Assembly: GCA_024195265.1 (NCBI GenBank)
Contig: JAJLRJ010000013.1
Location: forward strand, 11,146,832 to 11,210,831
Reading direction: 5' to 3'
Origin: Dendrophyllia cribrosa
Lineage: Eukaryota; Cnidaria; Anthozoa; Scleractinia; Dendrophylliidae
Length of the DNA stretch: 64,000 nucleotides
Of the stretch, positions 56,151-64,000 are shown one piece after another. Numbering within the stretch: position 1 is the stretch's first letter; each line of letters opens with the position of its first letter. The notes under the pieces were generated by a model, which did no database searches, was not told the origin of the DNA, and worked only from the letters and a program-made list of their open reading frames with translations. The position numbers and the translations under genes are program-made.

Positions 56151-56248
56151 ATATATATATATATATATATATAAATAAATGTGAGAGGAAGTCACATGCG
56201 TGAGGTGATGGCCACACCGTGGAGTTGTGTTTTGTGACTTCCTCTCAC

Positions 56249-56287
<39 letters not shown>
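56151..56287. repeat. AT microsatellite hairpin
   Basis: ATATAT runs flank AAATAAATGTGAGAGGAAGTCACA and its perfect complement, with a 40-base loop. Confidence 0.9.
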
Positions 56288-56288
<1 letters not shown>

Positions 56289-56660
56289 GGTAGCAGCGAT
56301 ATAATAGTTCAGTTTGTTTGTATTATTATCAATTGCTTGCTGTGACGTTTTTAATTTTTACTTCTTTTTTGTTCTGTTTAATTCTGTTTTATTGTTCTGT
56401 TTAATTATTTTGTCGTTGGCTATATAGCTATTTAGATTCTTCAATAGGTTCTTATTTTCTTAAGCGAAAAAGGTGCTTGCTGCTGGTCAAACGTACAACT
56501 AATCTTCATTTGCGTGGTCCTTTCCTGATGTCTAACGAAACATACAGTTTTGTCATACCTATCAATCCCAACTGGCAGGAAACTGCCTTCATGATCAGGT
56601 CAACATCTAACAGCAAGCAACAAAAAATATAAAGAAAGAAAGAAATAGAGAATAAAATAG

Positions 56661-57366
56661 TTAAGGTTACAGTGTACCTTCAGATTGAAAATTTATTGAA
56701 AATTTTTTTTTGGCATCAACTTTCATCCAAAAAAAAATTATCGAAAAATAGTGAAAATTGACGGAGAAATGACGGTATAACTTTTGTGGGCGGAGTTTGT
56801 TTATGAAGCGATATGTTTTTCTAAGCGCTGTTTTCTCAAAGTTAAGTTTTCGCTTGTAGGGGACACTTTAAAGAGTTACAACTCGAAGGGAATTTGTTCG
56901 ATTTTCCTCAAATTTGGACACAAGCTAGGCTAACATATAATCAACAAAAACCTGTCGGCGAATTTCTTATTTCCGAAAACTTTTTCGTCAAGAGCCATTT
57001 CCGTGCGATCACTTCAACTTTTTTTCTCCCTTTTTCGAAAATATTCTGTAACTTTTCACTGCAATTAAATATGGGAAATCGCCGACACGTTTTTTTAGCG
57101 CTTCGTGTCCGAAAATCCGAGAACAAATCAAATCAACAAAATACAATAATCGCTTTGAGTTAAAGCGTTTTAAAGCTGATTCGGACGTTCGAATTTAGAC
57201 GTCGTAAAAATTCGACAATTCGTTTTATTACCAAATGGTTTCCATATTTGGATAGCCAGCTCTATAAGCTTTAATTTGACATCTGGGTTTAGGTATATTG
57301 AGTGTAATCTTAAGACGCTAGAGCTGTTATACTGGAGACACCCCCGAAGGTACACTGTAACCTTAA
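56661..57366 (+). repeat. TTAA-flanked MITE, family B copy 3 (uninterrupted)
   Basis: Ends as in the other copies; 706 bp. It has a deletion after TTTGGCATC near the left end relative to copy 2. It provides the empty site for the nested insertion in copy 2. Confidence 0.93.
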
Positions 57367-59207
57367 AAGCGATAAAACACAAGCATGCATAACAATATAT
57401 ATAGTTATTTTTCTCGTTCACACGACATATACCACGTGTAAGTGTTAAATTGCCGGATTTTAGAAGTATTAATTTCCCTTAGCCATAATTAGTGACCACG
57501 CTGACTTTGAAGGTTTATAACTTTAAAAGCATTTAGACAATACCCGCCAAATTTCGTGAATTCTCAAAAATTTATCTGGGACAGAGTTTTGTTCATCACA
57601 TGTGACATTTCCATGGTAATCATATTTTGACATTCATGGTTGCCCTAATTTCAAATTTTCAGATCAATGTAACGTTTAATTTTAGCCCAAATATGAATAA
57701 TAACTCTATGTCCTTTAAATCTATAGATATTGGCAATACAGCAAGATGCTTTGTAAAACACATTAAATTATTTTACAATTGTATTGATATTTACAGTATT
57801 CTTATGCTAAATTTCAATACCTTTTTATCAAATTATAAGCATACCTTGGGTCTCCATGTTACAGTAAACGGGAACAACTTTTCCGGGTTGCGCTTGTTCG
57901 TTTTCACTTGCTTTGATTTACTTACATGACTTAGCTGGCAGCTCTGGAATGGAACCGATGGGGACTGGGGAAAAGAAGAAGACGACGACAACGACGAAAC
58001 TATAATTTACTTTAGCGAGGGTAATTAACCTTGTCTGCATTGGCAATTGCACTATGTTGTTGTTTATTAATACATTTTACAGAATAGAGGACTCGGAGGA
58101 TGTATATAAAAAAATAACTGTTTTTGAAATCTAAAAGTTTAGATGTTATTTATAGTAATATTTTTTGATGTGACGTATATATTCTGTCATTTAAAGGTTT
58201 TACTCATATTGCCAGCATTCAATCGCCAAAACCCAAAACTAGTTCAAATGCTACAGGCTTTCCGCTTTAAGCCGCCAATGCACAGCCGGGTATGTAGGGG
58301 AAAAACCCAGGCAGTGGGTGCGAATTTAGGACCTATTTACACTGAGGGTGATCGGGTTACCTGAACTCACGTAGCTAGCCCACCTTAACCCTCGGACGTA
58401 CAAGGCAAGTATGAAACTAGTAGAAAGAATGTGGGGTATGTGATTTGTCATGGACTGGACCTTGCAGTCATATGTTTTGGGGAAAATGCGAGTTCAATTA
58501 AATGGATGTAAAATCAAAGGCTCCTATGAGCCAACTCGTGAATACGAAAAGCTCTAAAGAAAATGTTTTGCACACCTTCGGTCCCAACCCTCTCCTAGGA
58601 GATCTGCGTCACCGACCTCTCGCTCCCTTCGTCCAATTCCCCACCCTCCCCTCCCTCCAACACCGATGGGTAAGACAACTGGCCATTACATATCATGGGC
58701 TCAATGTTTACAACTGTTTGAACGATCGAGTGATCGAGTGAAGTTTCTAGCTAGTCATAATAGAAAGCTTAAGCAATGACGACGGCAAGACCAAGGAAAG
58801 CGTCACTTGAAAAAAGGATTCGTGCTATTTTAAACTACTTCTCAGTTGTTCCAATTTGTTTAGCTTGACAAATGTGACTGGATCGTCCAGGGGCTGAATT
58901 TGTAGGGACGGCTGTTAATTTGAAATCGAAAAAGGAAAATTAACTGCCGTGTGTTCACCTTCCCCACAAAACCTATTATTTAATTATTTGACGTTGTTGT
59001 TTTGCAAGGAACGACACAAAGAAATGTACCAAAATGTAAAACGCACCTGCAGAAACATGTTTTCGCTCATTAAACCTATTGTTTTGTCCCGTTGTCGCTG
59101 CCTTCACCGTCGTGGTTGCTTAAGTTTCCTGATAGCTCTTCAACTTATTTTTGAAAACGACTCACGTATTTATTTATTTGTGTTGTTGTTGTTGTTAATT
59201 AATTTAC
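57367..59207. other. PAN/F5-8C intron; no firm feature
   Basis: 57480-57680 resembles part of the piggyBac-like MITE (ATTTATCTGG, TTTCCATGG, ATTTTGACA in order). A 39-base candidate microexon at 57926-57964 with good splice sites is not adopted. GGCTCCTATGAGCCAACTCGTGAATACG at about 58520 is a dispersed phrase. A GTTGTT microsatellite lies at 59180-59195. Confidence 0.4.
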
Positions 59208-59520
59208 CTCTTTTTCTAACTCGCTGGTAATAGTATCTGTCCGAATCAGATAAAACATCTTCAGGTCTGGCTTCCTTGGTTCGGTTGCTCAACTCGCATG
59301 TGTTTTGAGAAATGACGTAATTGAAGCTTTGACATCTGACATCATGGTCACATGCCTGTACACATTCAGTCGCAAGTGCGGACCTTACTTTCTTAAATAT
59401 GTGTCTTTGTAGCATCATACCAAATATGGAGTATCCGTTATCACACTGCTGACTGGCTGCTTCACAAAACACGTGGTACATCACGAGCACAGCTGCGATA
59501 TGGAAACGTGTCGATACCAT
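59208..59520 (-). CDS. PAN/F5-8C secreted protein, exon 1 (signal peptide and PAN domain)
   Basis: Chosen start: the ATG at 59518-59520, which opens directly on a signal peptide (STRFHIAAVLVMYHVFCEAA); an upstream in-frame ATG at 59586 would put 22 polar residues first. After cleavage, a PAN/apple domain follows with its cysteines and motifs in order: QQCDNGY, ATECVQACDHDVRCQSFNY, NTCELSNRT and DRYYYQRV. The donor is GAG|GTAAAT in phase 1. PAN domains bind protein or sugar; with the discoidin domain this makes a secreted adhesive or recognition protein. Confidence 0.92.
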
Positions 59521-59625
59521 TCTCTCTATATATTTGCTTTTCTTTTCAGAATTCCTAAAACTGGAACATTTAAAAATACGGGACATTGGTTGTTGATTTT
59601 TTGTAATGTACTACAACTTCTCTTG

Positions 59626-59773
59626 TCAAGTTTTCTTTAAAGCTAAGTGGATCATTGCTGATTTATGGTTGCGGAATTTTATCTTAAATTCTGTGGCTGC
59701 GGATTCTACATACTTTAAGCGACATCTGTTATAGGAGGCTAGATAAAAGATATTTTTGGAGTTAAATTTTGAT
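59626..59773 (-). pseudogene. GIY-YIG retroelement remnant
   Basis: The minus frame reads NIFYLASYNRCRLKYVESAA and TEFKIKFRNHKSAM, similar to the start of the GIY-YIG domain of Penelope-type retroelements, but with Glu in place of the second Gly of YVG and a stop soon after. It is cut by the insertion at 59779. Confidence 0.55.
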
Positions 59774-59778
59774 CGAAT

Positions 59779-60779
59779 CAGGGGCGGATCCAGGGGAGGG
59801 GTTGAGGGGGTTGCAACCCCTCCTTTGAGCAGCATTTGTTTTTAATTTGTTTGACTCTTCATGTCTCTCCTTTGTGATTCATAAAGATAATAGAATAAAA
59901 TTGTGCATTGTTATTTTCGGTTTTCTAGTTGGGAATTAAGGCGGGACTTAACCTAAGCACCATTTTTCCTCCACTTGACATGGCTTTAATGGAAATATCT
60001 CGTTCACTTTTCAAGCAATCGTAAAACTCTATGCTCATTTCTTGAATCTATGTTATGTGGTGTTTTGTACATTTTTGGGTGATTTTTGGGTATGTTTGGG
60101 AGGAAATAGTTTTTCCCAAAGGATTTGTAAAATTAAGAGAAATAAGAAATATTGAAGATTTAGTGAAGTTTTAAAATTAGAATTTGTAGTTAATAATTAA
60201 TAGATGGACAACAAGTTAGTCCACTAGGAAACTGGGATGCTCTTGCGTGGGTGTCAACTGTCTGTTGGTGTTCCAAACATCATTTTCTTTACTCTATCCC
60301 TTCTTTAAACCTCTTAAAATTTCATTCAAATTTAGGTTAATAATAATAATAATAATTTAATATTTCTATGGCACAGATTAACATGTAGATATGATCAAAT
60401 GCGCCTAACAAACTATGTGAATAAAATGATTAATTAAAAGTATTCATTTACAATTCTGCATGTATGACGACAGCTATGCAGAGGATATGCTACTCTAAAT
60501 AAAAATGTCTTCAATTTGGACTTTAAACGGTAGGTTGAGTCCCGCCTTAAGGTAAACTTCAGATTTTATATCTTCATTTCACAAACGCTTTTCGAGTCTC
60601 AGGATCGCTGGAAATGGCGTTTTAGAGGGTAAAATAGGAAACATTTTCCGTGGTACATGTCCCTGACAATGTCCCTGGACCCCCCTTTAATTGAAGCTTA
60701 CGCCTACAGCGCTCGTCGTCCAGTGGAAAGTTATTGAAGTGTACAACCCCCCTTTCAGAAATTCCTGGATCCGCCCCTG
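59779..60779. repeat. hAT-like MITE, about 1.0 kb
   Basis: CAGGGGCGGATCCAGG at 59779 and CCTGGATCCGCCCCTG ending at 60779 are perfect inverted ends, flanked by CGAAT on both sides (59774-59778 and 60780-60784). The CAGGGG start fits hAT-type elements, some of which make 5-bp duplications; the superfamily is an inference. No transposase frame. It carries an AAT microsatellite (60340-60360). Confidence 0.85.
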
Positions 60780-61044
60780 CGAATAGTATAGCTTTTGCCA
60801 GTTTAATTTGATAGCTTTTGAAAATCTATCCTATTGCATTTCAAACAATCTTTAATATTGGCGCTTTCAGTAGGTGGCAACGAGCTATGGGTGAAGCCAA
60901 TTATTCCTTGCTTTTCATATGTTATTCGTTTTATTTATTAGTCGCAATATATTAGGGTATACATGTAAGCAGCATGCTTTTAAGTGCCAGTTCTATCAAA
61001 TTGATTTTTGGATTATTTCGAAAGGAAACCATGTATTAACTTAC

Positions 61045-61206
61045 CTCTCCAAACCGTTTTGTATTAAAAGCTTGGGAAGGTCGCTTTTTCCGGCCGCCTA
61101 CTTTTCGCATTTTCATGGCCGCCAATAAATTTGCATGTTCCTGAAGAAAAGCTCTCCAGCTATCTGAGATGTCACAGAAATATGAGGGGTCGTCTCCGCC
61201 AAAATC
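61045..61206 (-). CDS. Exon of an unidentified gene (54 codons)
   Basis: The acceptor TTGAAACAG precedes 61206 and the strong donor GAG|GTAAGT follows 61045; phase 0 at both ends. It encodes DFGGDDPSYFCDISDSWRAF, LQEHANLLAAMKMRK and GGRKKRPSQAF: an acidic start, an amphipathic helix and a basic end. I recognise no family. It could be an upstream exon of the PDZ gene, which would then enclose the PAN/F5-8C gene, or belong to a gene mostly outside the window. The first 26 bases and the acceptor are part of a long inverted repeat. Confidence 0.6.
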
Positions 61207-62602
61207 CTGTTTCAAATTCTGTTACGTAGAACCTGTCAGTATATTTTATTACTTTACATCAAATTCTTTTCTCAAAACAGTAAAACTGAAATTGTACCAA
61301 CAGAATAGAATTTAGGGAATCAGAACGAAATCAGAATTTAAAACATCGTAACACAACGGAACAGAAATTGGAGCAATAGAACGGAAATTGACGATGTCCC
61401 AAATTCTGTTCTGTTTTGCAACGAACCGAGTGGAACCTGGGTAAGAACCAGTTGCACATTATAATTTATGATGATTAAGTGTAAATGGGGGTGGCAGGCC
61501 TGCACGACTTTTACCTCGTGTTTTTAATGCCATTTGCTCCTTCTATATGTTTTGAACGGGTATTTAACATTTAGCCGTTTGTTAAGGAGGATTTTAGTGA
61601 CTGTAGAGTGTAGACTGAGTTTTAAACCCTTTCAAAAGCCGCATGCAACGGACTAGAGGTCAAGTCTGTCGGTTGTAGTTTCCAGTGGTGTTGCACTTGT
61701 AGATTTTGACCTCATTTTAGCGTCCTTTTTTGCCTGGCGGTTGTTGTGTTGTTTTCGCCATTAATATTGGCCGTAGGTTTTTATGTAGGAAAGGTTTGAA
61801 TTTCTTCAACTTTTCTCTCTGAAATACCGGACATGACAGGATCTGAAATGATCTGTTGGCCGTAAATGTCTTTCCTGCTATTTATGTCACGCTGGGCCTC
61901 CAAACTTTATAGCAGAGAGAGTTGTAGCTTAATAAGCTATTCAACTTGTAGAGAGTTGAAGTTTGTCTCAGTCAAGGCTGTAATTTTAGCTTCCTTTCGC
62001 TACGCTTTATAGCTGTGTGGAGCTCGTTGTTTATAATAAAACCTCCGTTGGCAATTTTGACAGTCTGGCGACTGCTTCGCTTAAATACGCCACTATTTCA
62101 TTCAGGCAAGCCCATAGTTTCGGTTCTCCTCTCAAACCTCATCAGTTGCCGGGTTTGTATTTGCTAGTTGCTACCTTTTCAGCAACGCATATTTTTGTTG
62201 AGAACGGTTAAACCATTCTGCTCCGGAAGGTCTTGATCTTGAGTGTCTCTCCGAGCAGCCGTGTTAAAAATGGAATAAATTTTCTTTGAGCGGGAAGAAT
62301 CATCATAAATTATAATGTGCAACTGGTTCTTACCCAAGTTCCACTCGGTTCGTTGGAAAACAGAACAGAATTTGAGACATCGTGGATTTCCGTTTTATTG
62401 CTTCAATTTCTGTTCCGTTGTGTTGCGATGTTTTAAATTCTGTTTTGTTGGTTCAAATGCCGTTCTGATTCCCTAAATTCTATTCTGTTGGTACAATTTC
62501 AGTTTGCTGTTTTCGGAAAAGAATTTGATGTAAAGTAATAAGATATACAGGTTCTACATAACAGAATTTGAAACAGGATTTTGGCGGAGATGACCCCTCA
62601 TA
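61181..62602. repeat. Long inverted repeat, arms about 300 bp, spacer 820 bp
   Basis: 61181-61476 is the inverted counterpart of 62299-62602 with roughly one difference in fifteen bases. The outer limits are TATGAGGGGTCGTCTCCGCC / GGCGGAGATGACCCCTCATA, the inner limits CATTATAATTTATGATGATT and its complement. The arms repeat ACAGAAT/ATTCTGTT words. The spacer holds no recognised frame. Confidence 0.9.
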
Positions 62603-63294
62603 CAGAAAGACGGGGAAATTCAAACGTCTTGTTTGTAGGAGAATTTGCCCGAGCTAAAACCTGTTCGTTTCGACTGTTTTTCTGAATCATTATTCCAGGG
62701 TCTAGATGTGTTGTGTATGGGTGTGAGAAAGAGGCTGATAGAAAAGCAGCAATTTCGCTACACAATTCTCGAAAGCCAAAAAAATAGCAGGCCTAAATAA
62801 AAAAGATGGAAAAACATTCGAAAAGATTCTTACTTTTCATATTAGAAAAAAAATTAACATTGTAACGGTTAAGTTGGAGATGTGCTATTTCTTTAATAAT
62901 TAATGGGGGAAAAGGTAAACTTTTCCCAGGCTTTCGTGTTCTTATGTAATAGAAATTGTGAATAAAATTTAATTATATAAAATACAAATAACTGAAATAT
63001 TGGACTGATTTTTGTCAACGGCCAATGAATGAAGCGATGTGTTCTAAATATTAAACAAGTTGACTTGCTCTAAATCTTTGTAACTGATCTGCCGTCGTAC
63101 AAAATATTCAGAAATGTCTATAGTTATCTAACCACTTGAATTCCCAAACTCAATTTTGCGTTTGTCAACGGAATCCTTTGGTGTGACCATTCAAATGAAA
63201 CCTCTTCAGCAGTAATTTTCTTTGGTACTATTTGTTTTTCGGTATTTTACAAAATAAGATTTGGATTTCTTTTTAGTCTTGATTTTTGGCACTC
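62603..63294. repeat. No gene; dispersed repeat copy 2 at 63150-63294
   Basis: AT-rich. The last 145 bases match 12440-12643. Confidence 0.55.
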
Positions 63295-64000
63295 TTAAGG
63301 TCACCGTGTACCTTCAGATCGATCATTTTATTGAAATTTTTTTGGGGCGTCAAAATAAAGTTTACAGAATGAACTTTTATCCAAAAAAATATTATCGAAA
63401 AATAGTGAAAATTGACGGAGAAATGACGGTATAATCTTTGCGGGCGAAGTTTGTTTATGGAGCGATATATTTCTCTAAGCGCTGTTTTCTCAAAGTTAAT
63501 TTTTCGCTTGTAAGGGACACTTCAAAGAGCTACAACTCAAAGAGAATTTGTTCCATTTTCCTCAAATTTGGACACATTATTACCAAATGGTTTCCATATT
63601 TAGATAGCCAGCTCTATAAGCTTTAATTTGTTATCTGGGATTAGGTATATTAAGTGTAATAGCTAGGCTAACATATAATCAACAAAAACGTGTCGGCGAA
63701 TTTCTTATTTCCGAACTCCGTTTTCGTCAAGAGCCATTTCCGTGCGATCAATCCAATTTTTTTCTCCCTTTTTCGAAGATATTCTGTAACTTTTCACTGC
63801 AATTGAATATGAGAAATCGCCGACACGTTTTTTTAGCGCTTCGTGTCCGGAAACCCGAGAACAAATCAACGATTAGCAAAATACAATAATCACTTTGAGT
63901 TATAGCGTTTTAAAGCTGATTCGGACGTTCGAATTTAGACGTAGTAAAAAATTCGACAATTCATTTTATTACCAAATGGTTTCCATATTTAGATAGCCAG
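63295..64000 (+). repeat. TTAA-flanked MITE, family B copy 4, rearranged and cut by the window end
   Basis: Starts TTAAGGTCACCGTGTACCTTC. Unlike the other copies, a block of about 80 bases from the 3' part (ATTACCAAATGGTTTCCATA..TTAAGTGTAAT) is inserted at 63579-63660, and the same block reappears at its normal place at 63967. This makes the copy a mosaic. Confidence 0.88.

Noticed and set aside
40666..57163. Similar 80-89 codon frames at 40666-40908 and 56894-57163
   Set aside because: They lie in two copies of the same MITE; the other two copies do not keep the frame, so similarity reflects the shared element.
57926..57964. 39-base microexon candidate on the minus strand with good acceptor and donor
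   Set aside because: Its protein-like frame (PIGSIPELPAKS) would create a stop when joined to the phase 1 acceptor at 51270; the other frame has no support.

Overview
This looks like a piece of a cnidarian nuclear genome, most likely a stony coral. The evidence is AT-rich DNA, split genes with canonical GT-AG introns, very dense small inverted-repeat transposons, a tRNA-headed SINE, LINE and Penelope-like retroelement tails, and protein families typical of anthozoans (an NRY-type class A GPCR, a PAN plus F5/8C secreted protein, a divergent Cys-loop channel). The species call is inference; the eukaryotic, animal nature is read from the sequence. No bacterial operon, CRISPR array or viral gene is seen. 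|| Layout. 1-4.3 kb: repeats and a LINE tail. 4.46-14.5 kb, minus strand: a pentameric ligand-gated ion channel rebuilt from seven phase-compatible exons (417 residues; the signal-peptide exon was not found). 15-25 kb: repeats and tandem blocks. 25.26-26.30 kb, minus: one intact single-exon rhodopsin-like GPCR. 26.3-38 kb: repeats, a SAP-domain first exon (29.2 kb, plus), the inverted partner of the window's first repeat (30.8-31.7 kb), nested foldback elements, a Penelope-like 3' end with a GIY-YIG fragment and a hammerhead-like motif (35.0-35.5 kb), and two tRNA-like sequences. 38.8-51.3 kb, minus: a two-PDZ scaffold protein rebuilt from eleven exons. 54.6-59.5 kb, minus: a signal peptide-PAN-F5/8C secreted protein in two exons. 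61.0 kb: one more exon of unknown family, also minus. || The neighbouring genes do not form a pathway as far as can be seen; all confident genes lie on the minus strand, but there is no sign of co-transcription. The channel and GPCR would act at the plasma membrane, the PDZ protein as an intracellular scaffold, and the PAN/discoidin protein outside the cell. || The most notable points are: (1) the channel belongs to the glycine/GABA-like group by sequence, yet lacks both cysteines of the Cys loop and has Gly-Asp-Arg in place of the anion-selectivity Pro-Ala-Arg, which predicts cation permeability; (2) two Penelope-type tails carry hammerhead-ribozyme-like cores of the same architecture; (3) at least six families of TTAA-flanked non-autonomous elements are nested in one another, several with an empty-site copy inside this same window; (4) a 300-bp-arm inverted repeat covers the splice acceptor of the 61-kb exon.
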